DNA of 34,446 bases from Ruminococcaceae bacterium UBA1425 (GCA_002329365.1 DCUB01000005.1:52335-86780), one strand, 5' to 3'; shown: positions 8,624 through 15,592, counted from the stretch's first letter. A program made the numbers and translations. The notes: generated by a model from the letters alone, not told the origin.

Positions 8624-9199
8624 ATGGGCATTTACGTCAGACCATATGAGGCAAAAGACTACGACCGTGTAAGACTTATCTGCATAGCAACCTCAGACAT
8701 AAGAGTAAGGAACGAAACAAAAAGAGCATTTCTTTTAAAGATGTACTGCGACTACTATATCGAGGCAGAGCCGAAAAACTGCTTTGTAGCCGTCGACAAA
8801 GACGAAGAAAGCGGTGACGAAAAGGTTGTAGGCTACATTCTTTGCGCGGCCGACTGCGAGAGCTACGCGAAAAATTTTATAAAAAATTACATTCCGAAAA
8901 TCAAAGAAACAGGCAGGCTGAATAGCTTTTCGGCTCGTTCGCAGGTTTTTCTCTACTCAAGGTACGCGGCGTTTTTCCCGGCGCATCTTCATATCGATGT
9001 TTTGCCCGACTATCAGCGTCTGGGGATAGGCTCAATGCTTACAGATACCTTGCTTGAGCATCTTCGCGGAATGAAGGTCAAGGGCGTTATGCTTGTTGTA
9101 GGCAAAAAGAACGTAAAGGGCTGCTCGTTTTACAGGAAATACGGCTTCTCGGAGGTCGGCAGGGTAGGGCCCGGCATAGTGTTCGGAATGGATTTGTAG
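8624..9199 (+). CDS. GNAT-family N-acetyltransferase
   Basis: A 191-residue acetyl-CoA-dependent acetyltransferase. The pyrophosphate-binding loop is QRLGIG at residues 131-136, preceded by the strand HLHIDVLPDY and followed by VMLVVGKKNVKGCSFYRKYGF, the usual last-strand/helix arrangement. The overall layout, an N-terminal RPYEAKDYDRV and PAHLHIDVLPDYQRLGIG, resembles the acetyltransferase-like group related to the C-terminal domain of O-GlcNAcase-type proteins, but the substrate is unknown. It begins 3 bases after the uxaB stop, with its ribosome binding site (AAAGGA, 8610-8615) inside uxaB, and is the last gene before a terminator. Confidence 0.85.
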   Translation: MGIYVRPYEAKDYDRVRLICIATSDIRVRNETKRAFLLKMYCDYYIEAEPKNCFVAVDKDEESGDEKVVGYILCAADCESYAKNFIKNYIPKIKETGRLNSFSARSQVFLYSRYAAFFPAHLHIDVLPDYQRLGIGSMLTDTLLEHLRGMKVKGVMLVVGKKNVKGCSFYRKYGFSEVGRVGPGIVFGMDL

Positions 9200-9227
9200 A
9201 ATAAGCGACTTTTATATTATGTATACC

Positions 9228-9268
9228 ACCGCGCAAGCGACAAGCGGCGCGGTGAGTTGTGTTTTTTT
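9228..9268 (+). terminator. Rho-independent terminator after the GNAT gene
   Basis: A 7-bp perfect stem, ACCGCGC (9228-9234) with GCGCGGT (9247-9253), 12-base loop, then GAGTTGTG and seven T residues (9262-9268). It closes the manA-to-GNAT operon. Confidence 0.75.
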
Positions 9269-9403
9269 GCGGTAGAAAAGAAATCTTTTACAAATGCATA
9301 TTGTCGAATTGTTTATCATTTAATTAAATGACATTTTTTAGTGATAATTATCGAACACATACGCTGTTGAAGGCTATATTTCATAAAAAATTAAGTATTT
9401 CTG

Positions 9404-9432
9404 TTGACTTTTTGTTTACAGAATGTTAATAT
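9404..9432 (+). promoter_or_regulatory. Strong sigma-A promoter of the surface-system cluster
   Basis: TTGACT at 9404-9409, a 17-base spacer and TG-T-TAATAT with the -10 at 9427-9432. The near-perfect -35, correct spacing and TG extension in an AT-rich gap of 358 bases make this the best promoter in the window. Transcription would start near 9439, giving a leader of about 119 bases before the EAL-like gene. In the leader only a weak ACCGA/TCGGT hairpin just upstream of the ribosome binding site is seen; no known riboswitch is recognised. Confidence 0.7.
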
Positions 9433-9557
9433 TGATACAACTGAACCTATGTAATGTATGATACTGCGTGCTAATGCGTATATTGCATGTCATATATTGA
9501 TATTACCGATTAAAGCTTTTTCGGTCGAACCAAATTTTTTGACGGGAGTGCCGCTAA

Positions 9558-10370
9558 ATGGTAGAAAACAAGCCAGCCGAAACCAAAAATACTACCGCAA
9601 AAAAAACGGGCAACAAAAACAAACCCGATAACAAGAAAAAGGTCTCCGGCGGCTCGAACTTAAGGTCGTTGGAGCTTATGTATCAGCCTGTATTCGACGT
9701 CCGTTTAAACATGGCTCTCGACTTTGAAACAACCATCAGGATAAACGACAGGCAACTGGGCGTTCTCCTGCCCGAAACGATTATTCCGGTAGCTAATAAG
9801 TCAAACCAGATTTGCGAGCTTAACAAGTGGAATATTGAGGAGGCGTGCGACGCTATTATCCGCTGCGACAAACGCGAGGCAGATGTAAACAGGATGATAG
9901 TTCCCGTTTCCGTCAGGTTCCTCAGATACAAAAACATGGTTCAGCAGGTCGTAAAAATAGTCGAGTCAAAGGGCGTAAACGCCGACAAATTCTGCTTTAA
10001 TATAAAGGAAAGCATCCTCGAGGCCGACAAGCTTCAGGTCAAGGAGAATATAAAGGCCCTGCGCGAACACGGCTTTCTTGTTTCAATCGACGACTTCGGC
10101 GTTGAGTATACGGCGCTTTCCCACCTCGGGCAGTATGAGGTTGATTACATAGGAATCGACGCGAGTCTTACAGAAGACATTATGACAAACGAGCGCACGC
10201 AAAACATGATTCAGGGCATTATTGATTTCGTAAAGAAGCTTGAATCTCAGGTCAAGGTGGACGGTGTGGACACCGAGGAAAAGGCCAAGCTCCTGCGCAG
10301 CATGGGCGCAGACCAAATGAAGGGCGGGTTTTACGGAAAGCCGATAAATGAAAGGCAAATCAAAATCTGA
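9558..10370 (+). CDS. Degenerate EAL-domain protein, probably non-catalytic
   Basis: A 270-residue cytosolic protein with a lysine/asparagine-rich, disordered N-terminus (residues 1-33) followed by an EAL (cyclic-di-GMP phosphodiesterase) fold. Several key positions are changed. The EAL signature is FETTIRI (E57 kept, AL lost); the NxS strand reads PVSVRF, without the metal-binding Asn; E151 and the DDFG pair D178/D179 remain; the catalytic KxD lysine is Gly199 (GID); EGVET is DGVDT (235-239); the QGY glutamine is Lys255. With the Asn, Lys and Gln positions lost, c-di-GMP hydrolysis is unlikely; a ligand sensor or a scaffold role is more likely. ATG 9558 has GGGAG about 10 bases upstream. It is the first gene of the surface-system cluster, suggesting it sets or reads a signal for the products that follow. 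Confidence 0.8.
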   Translation: MVENKPAETKNTTAKKTGNKNKPDNKKKVSGGSNLRSLELMYQPVFDVRLNMALDFETTIRINDRQLGVLLPETIIPVANKSNQICELNKWNIEEACDAIIRCDKREADVNRMIVPVSVRFLRYKNMVQQVVKIVESKGVNADKFCFNIKESILEADKLQVKENIKALREHGFLVSIDDFGVEYTALSHLGQYEVDYIGIDASLTEDIMTNERTQNMIQGIIDFVKKLESQVKVDGVDTEEKAKLLRSMGADQMKGGFYGKPINERQIKI

Positions 10371-10407
10371 TGTCAGCGGCATAACATTCAGGTAGGAGTT
10401 GATTGGT

Positions 10408-11283
10408 TTGGGCAAAAACAAAAAAACGGACGATATTGTAAAGCAGGCTTTCCAGTCCGTTTCGGCGCAGGGCGACAAGGGTCCGTACATACCGGCGCTT
10501 TCAATGGATGACGCAAGCAAGAGGTACAGCGTAAACACAACGGCCGAAAAGGTTCACCGCAGAGATTTTCTTATCCGCCTTGTTGCAATAATACTTCTTG
10601 TGTTGCTGGTTGTTCTCGGAATAAGCTATTGCAGCATGGAAATTCTCAACAAAGCGGGGCGTTTCACCGTCAGCCTGATGCCCAACGAATACGGGATTTC
10701 TCTTTCCGACACGCCCGATTTCAGCAACCCGACGCTGAATCTTTACGCCGACCCCATTGAGGAAATGGACAATATCACAAAGAAATGGATTCAAAACCTT
10801 AACGGCGAGCTGGGCGACGACCCCGTTTACGAAGATTTCAACGACATCGACAAGGTGTGGGGGCAGCACAACGGCAAAAACTACATAGCCTACACCTTCG
10901 GAGTTAAAAACGCGAGCGCAGACAAAGAAGATGTCGTTACATATAAGGCAACGCTGAACACGAACTACACTTACAAGGGCGCGGACGAAGCTATCCGCGT
11001 GGCGGTTTTCAAAAACGGTGTTCCCACATTATACGCGAAACCCAAAAAAGGAACAACGGACACCCTCGAGGATTTCGAGGCAGACAAAAATTTCGTTTCG
11101 GACTCCGTCGTAATGGAGGAAATCAGGCCGGATTTCAAGGTTGGCGAAATGGACAGATACACCGTTGTTATCTGGCTTGAAGGAGAAGATCCTGAATGTG
11201 TAAACGATATTATGGGAGGAGAAGCCAAGTTTTCGATGGACTTCACGGTCATCGGCGGCAAAAGCGATAAAGAAGCCGGATGA
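10408..11283 (+). CDS. Membrane-anchored camelysin/TasA-like protein without SipW signal
   Basis: A 291-residue type II membrane protein: a ~50-residue hydrophilic cytosolic N-terminus, one transmembrane helix at about residues 54-75 and an extracytoplasmic domain. Its C-terminal segment VVIWLEGEDPECVND matches the same segment of the two SipW-dependent proteins downstream (KIWLEGNDADC and VWAEGNNANC), placing it in the same fold group. It lacks the TYAWF cleavage box found in those two, so it should stay anchored. TTG 10408 is preferred because GGTAGGAG ends at 10398, giving 9 bases of spacing; an in-frame TTG at 10399 abuts it. The gene follows the EAL-like gene by 37 bases. By position and topology it could be the base or anchor of a fibre made by its paralogues (inference). 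Confidence 0.65.
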   Translation: MGKNKKTDDIVKQAFQSVSAQGDKGPYIPALSMDDASKRYSVNTTAEKVHRRDFLIRLVAIILLVLLVVLGISYCSMEILNKAGRFTVSLMPNEYGISLSDTPDFSNPTLNLYADPIEEMDNITKKWIQNLNGELGDDPVYEDFNDIDKVWGQHNGKNYIAYTFGVKNASADKEDVVTYKATLNTNYTYKGADEAIRVAVFKNGVPTLYAKPKKGTTDTLEDFEADKNFVSDSVVMEEIRPDFKVGEMDRYTVVIWLEGEDPECVNDIMGGEAKFSMDFTVIGGKSDKEAG

Positions 11284-11386
11284 GCTGGGGGAGACCACCC
11301 GGTAAATTGAGCTGTTGCCAGCTTGGTTCCTTTCAGAGTATCTTTAGCACTTTGGATATATTATCACAAATTGGAGGAAAATTTAC

Positions 11387-12268
11387 ATGAAAAAGCGTTC
11401 AGTTCTTTCCGCAGTTGCTATGCTTTTAGTTTCTGCACTTGTACTTACCTCAGCAACGTACGCTTGGTTTGCGGCGAGTGATACAGCAGCAGTCAATAGT
11501 GTCATTGCGAGCGTAACAAATGATGCCGGTTCACTTCTTCTTAGGGCATACAACTATGACAGAGGCGGCTCAAGTTCAACTTGGCTCGACACATGGTCAA
11601 CCAGTCTTTCTGCGTCCGATTTCGGAGACCTTGCGGATACGCTCAAGCCGATTTCACTTAATGTTTATGACGCAGGTGCCGGCGTAACATCAGTTGAAAC
11701 TTATAAGGTGTTATATGACGGACAGTATTTTACCGATGGCGGAGCTACTGTAAGAAACGGCGTTGCTGGTGCTGGCGACTATCTTTGGTATCAATTCCAA
11801 GTTGAGTATACCTCAACGTCTGAGGCTCCGGCTTCTGAGGACGTTCTGATGGATATTACATTCTCTCAGAACGAGGATTTCCAGTATGGTCTTCTTAACA
11901 TCACAAGCACAGATCCGGAAGCTAATACAGGCGCATATCTGTTTGGACAGACCACGAGCGGAGACTATACTCCTTTAGACGAAGCTCTTACAGGTCCGGT
12001 TCTTGACGTTGCCGTTAAGAATTCAATCGTTGATGCGTTAGATACGCCTGCTTTAAATTACACTCTTGCTGCAGACTCAATTCTGTCCAATGCATTGGTT
12101 GATGACGCTGAAACTGATATTAATATCTTTGAGGATGTTGATGTTGATAGTGGTTCAGTTACAGCCACAGTTACTGTTTTTGTCTGGGCAGAAGGCAACA
12201 ATGCAAATTGTTATGGTGCTGTTCCGGCCGCCGGAGCAGGATTTACATTTGGTTTTGAATTAGTATAA
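11387..12268 (+). CDS. SipW-dependent TasA/camelysin-like surface protein 1
   Basis: A 293-residue secreted protein with a SipW-type signal: MKKR, a hydrophobic core (about residues 7-22) and the TYAWFAAS box at about 24-31, where the dedicated signal peptidase cleaves. The mature part is acidic, Ser/Thr/Asp-rich and predicted beta-rich, ending in VWAEGNNANC then FTFGFELV, the conserved closing strands shared with its two paralogues. TasA/camelysin relatives polymerise into matrix fibres in Bacillus; fibre formation here is inference. ATG has GGAGG 8-12 bases upstream. The gene is less GC-rich than its flanks and is followed directly by a strong 12-bp hairpin and later a terminator, suggesting that it is made in excess over the genes that follow. 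The SipW-like peptidase next door is its probable processing enzyme. Confidence 0.82.
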   Translation: MKKRSVLSAVAMLLVSALVLTSATYAWFAASDTAAVNSVIASVTNDAGSLLLRAYNYDRGGSSSTWLDTWSTSLSASDFGDLADTLKPISLNVYDAGAGVTSVETYKVLYDGQYFTDGGATVRNGVAGAGDYLWYQFQVEYTSTSEAPASEDVLMDITFSQNEDFQYGLLNITSTDPEANTGAYLFGQTTSGDYTPLDEALTGPVLDVAVKNSIVDALDTPALNYTLAADSILSNALVDDAETDINIFEDVDVDSGSVTATVTVFVWAEGNNANCYGAVPAAGAGFTFGFELV

Positions 12269-12290
12269 AGCTTAAGTTTTATTGTTTTCG

Positions 12291-12322
12291 GCTTACCCAA
12301 CAGAGGATTTTGTTGGGTAAGC
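12291..12322 (+). other. 12-bp hairpin without a T-tract behind TasA-like gene 1
   Basis: GCTTACCCAACA (12291-12302) pairs perfectly with TGTTGGGTAAGC (12311-12322) around an 8-base loop. The next bases are TGTTCCCC, so it is not a classical terminator. Its place 22 bases after the stop codon suggests a 3'-end-stabilising or processing structure for the TasA-like mRNA. Confidence 0.6.
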
Positions 12323-12349
12323 TGTTCCCCAAAAAAACTCTCCCCCGGT

Positions 12350-12424
12350 AGGGCAGGCTTTAAACCGCCCTAAAAATAATAGTGATTAGCTAAGCACTAA
12401 TTAGGGCTGCTTTAAGCAGCCCTA
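12350..12424. repeat. Pair of REP-like palindromes (AGGGC...GCCCT)
   Basis: Two similar palindromes share the plan AGGGC-TTTAA-GCCCTA: an imperfect one at 12350-12371 (AGGGCAGG/CCGCCCT) and a perfect 9-bp one at 12402-12424 (TAGGGCTGC/GCAGCCCTA, loop TTTAA). Between them is a near-palindrome around TTAGCTAA (12381-12398). This resembles the dispersed intergenic palindromic repeats of gut Clostridia; mobility is not shown. Confidence 0.5.
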
Positions 12425-12432
12425 CAAAAGGG

Positions 12433-12469
12433 TTACGCCGCGGTCCGCGCGGCCGCGGCGTAATTTTTT
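12433..12469 (+). terminator. Strong rho-independent terminator between TasA-like 1 and SipW-like 1
   Basis: TTACGCCGCGG (12433-12443) pairs over 11 bp with CCGCGGCGTAA (12453-12463), with six T residues following (12464-12469). Read-through past it would set the level of the downstream genes, unless a separate promoter, not clearly seen, serves them. Confidence 0.8.
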
Positions 12470-12477
12470 GATGATTT

Positions 12478-12534
12478 GGTAAAAGCGCAATTTATGCGTT
12501 GCAGATGAAAACAACGCATAAATTACCCTTTTAC
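12478..12534 (+). promoter_or_regulatory. Long two-part leader hairpin upstream of SipW-like 1 (element 1)
   Basis: An outer 7-bp stem, GTAAAAG (12479-12485) with CTTTTAC (12528-12534), encloses a 3x3 internal loop and an inner 12-bp stem, AATTTATGCGTT (12489-12500) with AACGCATAAATT (12513-12524). It ends 32 bases before the ATG. A similar element with matching sequence and position lies before TasA-like gene 2 (13488-13541). No known RNA family is recognised. Confidence 0.6.
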
Positions 12535-12566
12535 TGATTTACTTAAAAATCGGAGGAATAAAAACA

Positions 12567-13430
12567 ATGAAGAAAGCTCTTAACGCAATCGGCAATATTT
12601 TTGTCACATTGGTTTTGATTTTTGCTGTTCTCATTACTGTGTTGGTAATTACATCCACCAAGAGTGAAATAGGTGTTCCGAGCCTTTTCGGATATGCGAT
12701 TATGAACGTAGAGAGTAACTCAATGGAAGGCGACAGAGGTTTTTACACGGGCGACTTGATTGTGATTCGACTTGTCGACAAGGAAGAAGCAAACAACCTT
12801 AATATAGGTGATGTTATAACGTTTAAACGTTATTCTAATAATGTCTCTTACTTAGAGACACATAGAATTGTTGAAAACGTCTATGAATCGGTAAATGAGA
12901 GAGAAGTCGTTGACGGCATAAGAATTCATAATGGGGTTAGGTGCTATGCGACAAAAGGAGATAACACACCGGCAGCGGACTTTTTGGGTGTAGGTGAGTT
13001 GGATTATGCTACTCCCAATAATATCGTTGGAGTTTGGGAAGGAAAAGCAATACCCAAGCTCGGCTCTGCAATAAAATTTCTTAAATCTCAGATGGGCTTC
13101 ATGGTCTGCATAGTCGCACCTCTTGCCCTTCTGTTCTTCTATGAGCTCTACAGTTTCATAGTAACTATGAACGAAAAGAGAAAGGCAACGGCTCTCGCGG
13201 AGGTCGCCGCATCCGAGGAAGAAATAAGGCAAAAGGCAATAGCCGAATTCCTGGCTCAGCAGCAGGCGGCGCAGGCTTCCGCTGACACGGCTCCGGCGGA
13301 GGGACCCGACGCCGAAGCCGGCAAGGAAAACGACGGCGGGGAAAACCATGCGGAGCAGCCGCCGAAAGCCGAAGAACAGCCCGCGGCGGAGGTGCCCGAA
13401 GATATGACGCCTCCCGAAAAAACCGAATAA
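12567..13430 (+). CDS. sipW: SipW-like (ER-type) signal peptidase I, copy 1, with cytosolic tail
   Basis: Membrane serine protease that removes SipW-type signals. Transmembrane helix 1 is at about residues 9-30, helix 2 at about 172-198. The catalytic set is of the ER/SipW type with Ser-His in place of Ser-Lys: Ser52 in SNSM, His99 in ETHRIV, and the KGDN aspartate D132 with D138 close by. After helix 2 comes a ~90-residue cytosolic tail containing AIAEFLAQQQA (224-234), a motif repeated in the second copy, then a Pro/Glu/Ala-rich end. SipW of Bacillus is about 190 residues, so the tail is an extension. ATG 12567 is preceded by CGGAGG. Base composition rises sharply where the tail begins. Its position between two TasA-like genes points to them as substrates. 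Confidence 0.87.
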   Translation: MKKALNAIGNIFVTLVLIFAVLITVLVITSTKSEIGVPSLFGYAIMNVESNSMEGDRGFYTGDLIVIRLVDKEEANNLNIGDVITFKRYSNNVSYLETHRIVENVYESVNEREVVDGIRIHNGVRCYATKGDNTPAADFLGVGELDYATPNNIVGVWEGKAIPKLGSAIKFLKSQMGFMVCIVAPLALLFFYELYSFIVTMNEKRKATALAEVAASEEEIRQKAIAEFLAQQQAAQASADTAPAEGPDAEAGKENDGGENHAEQPPKAEEQPAAEVPEDMTPPEKTE

Positions 13431-13438
13431 AAACCTGT

Positions 13439-13467
13439 CACGGGGCGGGTTTTCCGCCCGCCCCGTG
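13439..13467. terminator. GC-rich 11-bp hairpin after SipW-like 1
   Basis: CACGGGGCGGG (13439-13449) pairs with CCCGCCCCGTG (13457-13467) around a 7-base loop. The plus strand continues with TTAAAAAA and lacks a T-tract, so it is either a weak or minus-strand terminator or an mRNA stability and processing element inside the operon. Confidence 0.5.
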
Positions 13468-13487
13468 TTAAAAAATCAGCCATTAAA

Positions 13488-13541
13488 GGCAAAACTGCGA
13501 TTTATAGGCTGTAAAAACAGCTTATAAATGACGGCTTTGTC
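13488..13541 (+). promoter_or_regulatory. Long two-part leader hairpin upstream of TasA-like 2 (element 2)
   Basis: An inner 13-bp stem with one G-U, ATTTATAGGCTGT (13500-13512) with ACAGCTTATAAAT (13517-13529), loop AAAA, lies inside an outer stem GGCAAA/TTTGTC (13488-13493 with 13536-13541). Its 5' half matches element 1 at 14 of 18 positions, and it ends 29 bases before the ATG. Confidence 0.6.
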
Positions 13542-13570
13542 AAAAATTCTAAAAAGATGAGGTAATAATT

Positions 13571-14410
13571 ATGGTGAAGCGCAAATTTTATGCATCGTTG
13601 TTAATGCTGGTTGTGGCATCAATAACGCTGGTGTCGGGTACATATGCATGGTTTTTGGTGGGCGGCTTCGGGTCATTGTTCGATCTCGGCTTTGATGTAA
13701 TCGAAGCTGGTGCAGGTCTTGAGCTCAGAGGTTCGGCGCCTACAAGCGAGTGGAAAACCGAGCTTACGCGCGACGACTTCTTGGCAGGCAGCTTCCTTGC
13801 GGAGGATACGGGCAAGTATTCACCGATTTCATCTGCCACCGCGGCCGACGGTAGCTTCATAAAGCTCAACCTCGAGGGTAATAATTACTTATCGTCATCA
13901 AGCGTTACCCCGGGTTCCGACTACAACGACTTTACAATGTTCGTAAGATCTACAACAGAGGAAGTCGTAAATGTCGGCATGAAAATCGCGATAAGTAGCG
14001 ATGAAAATCAGGCGGCATGCAACGCGGCAAGAGTAGCTGTTACATATGGCGGAACTACAACAATTTACGCTCTTAAAGGTCAGGCTGCCACAAGCGCGGT
14101 TACCCAAACATTCGCGGACGGTGCGGTCGTCGACACCGACGATAACAGAATCATAACAAGCGCCGACAGCGGATACAGCGCGGCGGGGCTGACATCGCAG
14201 AGCATCGTCGAGCTTGACGAAACAGGCGTTATCGACGGCAGCGGTCAGGCTATTGAGCTTGAGAATGTTGTGCAGAACTCGAATTCGACAGGCTCGCAGA
14301 TTGACGTTAAGATTTGGCTTGAGGGTAACGACGCCGACTGTATCGACTTCGGCTCAAACTCCATAGCCGGTCAGTCGATAACTGTCAAGATAAGCTTTGT
14401 AACGCTTTAA
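13571..14410 (+). CDS. SipW-dependent TasA/camelysin-like surface protein 2
   Basis: A 279-residue secreted protein with a SipW-type signal: MVKRK, a hydrophobic core at about residues 8-22 and GTYAWF at 23-28. The mature domain is Ser/Thr/Asp/Gly-rich and closes with KIWLEGNDADC, followed by SITVKISFVTL, the same end found in TasA-like 1 and in the membrane-anchored paralogue. It is a distant paralogue of TasA-like 1, probably a second fibre subunit or an initiator. ATG 13571 has GAGGT 8 bases upstream. It sits between two SipW-like peptidase genes, so the order alternates substrate and protease twice. Codon use here is GC-richer than in TasA-like 1. Confidence 0.8.
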   Translation: MVKRKFYASLLMLVVASITLVSGTYAWFLVGGFGSLFDLGFDVIEAGAGLELRGSAPTSEWKTELTRDDFLAGSFLAEDTGKYSPISSATAADGSFIKLNLEGNNYLSSSSVTPGSDYNDFTMFVRSTTEEVVNVGMKIAISSDENQAACNAARVAVTYGGTTTIYALKGQAATSAVTQTFADGAVVDTDDNRIITSADSGYSAAGLTSQSIVELDETGVIDGSGQAIELENVVQNSNSTGSQIDVKIWLEGNDADCIDFGSNSIAGQSITVKISFVTL

Positions 14411-14429
14411 TCTTTTTAACAATTAATTT

Positions 14430-14488
14430 TTGACAGCTAAATTGTCAGGGCGGGCAAGTATTCCCGCCTATTGACAAAGACGTTTTTT
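14430..14488 (+). terminator. Terminator-like hairpin with an alternative upstream pairing
   Basis: TTGTCA-G-GGCGGG (14442-14454) pairs with CCCGCC-TAT-TGACAA (14463-14477), followed by AGACG and six T residues (14483-14488). An upstream TGACA (14431-14435) can instead pair with TGTCA (14443-14447), removing the outer stem. The arrangement resembles an attenuator between TasA-like 2 and SipW-like 2. A further small hairpin CCGGCA/TGCCGG follows at 14489-14504. Confidence 0.45.
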
Positions 14489-14542
14489 CCGGCAGATTTG
14501 CCGGCGGCGGCCGGACACATCATTTTGCAAAGGAAACATGCG

Positions 14543-15514
14543 ATGAAGATAAGACTTATGGAAAATAAGGTGTTTGCAAGGATTGCGAACATTTTCGCGA
14601 CAATCGTACTGATATTTGCAATATTGATATGTGTTTTGGTAATTGCCTCGATGAAGTCGTCAACAGGTATGGCACAGCTGTTCGGTTATTCCGTTTTATC
14701 GGTTCAGAGCGGGTCAATGGAGCCGGTCTTTTATGAGGGCGACCTGATCGTAATAAAATGCACCGATAAGGATATGACCTTTGAAGAAGGCGATATTATC
14801 ACCTTCACCGCTTACAACGATTACGGCCAGAAATTTCTAAACACCCACCGTATCATTGAAAAGAATGTAAGCAATATCAGAAACAGCTATATAACAAAGG
14901 GTGACAACGCCGACAGCGTTGACAGCAGAAAGGTTTATCAGAATTTTGTCTTGGGCAAGTACACGGGGCATAAGGTTCCGGGTCTCGGAACCGTCCTCGA
15001 TTTTGTAAGCTCCGGTATTGGCGTTCTCCTTTGTGTTGTGTTGCCGTCAGCTATCATAATAGCATGGCAGATATTCGCGTTCGCCAAAGAATCGTCAAAG
15101 CGAAAAAGGGAATTCCTCGAAGCCGTGGCGCAGCAGGCGCAGGCAAACAGCGGCAGATATGTAGAGGAATACTTAGCGTCGCAGAACCTCAGCTTAATGC
15201 CTGGCGCGGCGCACGCTTCTCCCGAGCTTGCGGAGTACGAAAAGCAGCAGATAATCAACGAATATTTACGTGCCCAAAAAGAGGAAGAAGCAAAAAAACA
15301 GGCGATAATCGAAGAATATCTGAGAAAACAAAAGGAAGCCGAGGAAGAAGCGAAAGCCGAAGCCGAGGCGGCAAAGATAAAAGCGATAATCAGCGAATTC
15401 CTTGCCCAGCAGCAGGCTGTCGGAAAAAAGAAAGAAGAAGAAACGCAGCAGGAGCAAAACGGGCAGAGCGAAGAAGCTGTTGAAGATACAGACTCGGTCG
15501 ACGCCGACAAATAG
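14543..15514 (+). CDS. sipW: SipW-like (ER-type) signal peptidase I, copy 2, with repeat-bearing tail
   Basis: A 323-residue membrane serine protease like copy 1: transmembrane helix 1 at about residues 13-35, catalytic Ser58 in the classical SGSMEP box, His102 in NTHRII, and KGDN aspartate D121 with D124; helix 2 at about 155-180. The remaining ~140 residues form a charged helical tail with four copies of a short motif of the form [I/V]xE[Y/F]LxxQ: YVEEYLASQN (206), IINEYLRAQKE (237), IIEEYLRKQKE (255) and IISEFLAQQQA (282). The last is nearly identical to the one in copy 1. The start is ATG 14543, with AAAGGA 8 bases upstream; an in-frame TTG at 14471 lies inside the terminator-like hairpin and is rejected. 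The next gene is the membrane AAA+ ATPase, so the tail may be its docking site (inference). Confidence 0.87.
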   Translation: MKIRLMENKVFARIANIFATIVLIFAILICVLVIASMKSSTGMAQLFGYSVLSVQSGSMEPVFYEGDLIVIKCTDKDMTFEEGDIITFTAYNDYGQKFLNTHRIIEKNVSNIRNSYITKGDNADSVDSRKVYQNFVLGKYTGHKVPGLGTVLDFVSSGIGVLLCVVLPSAIIIAWQIFAFAKESSKRKREFLEAVAQQAQANSGRYVEEYLASQNLSLMPGAAHASPELAEYEKQQIINEYLRAQKEEEAKKQAIIEEYLRKQKEAEEEAKAEAEAAKIKAIISEFLAQQQAVGKKKEEETQQEQNGQSEEAVEDTDSVDADK

Positions 15515-15592
15515 TATTGTATTTGATGCGGCTATTGAATGAGGTAAAACATAATTATCATACGGCAAAATTATTAAAAAGGTGGACTAAGT

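Noticed and set aside
9433..9557. c-di-GMP riboswitch in the leader of the EAL-like gene
   Set aside because: No GEMM-type core (such as the GCAAA and GGUAGG segments) could be found; only a weak 5-bp hairpin is seen.
11284..11386. Riboswitch or promoter before TasA-like gene 1
   Set aside because: AGCTG/CAGCT at about 11310-11322 is only a 5-bp stem, and candidate pairs such as TTGCCA with TATCTT are poor and at 18-base spacing; not enough to report as a feature.
14471..14542. Upstream TTG start for SipW 2
   Set aside because: It would begin inside a terminator-like hairpin without a ribosome binding site; ATG 14543 has AAAGGA at the right distance and fits the SipW N-terminus.
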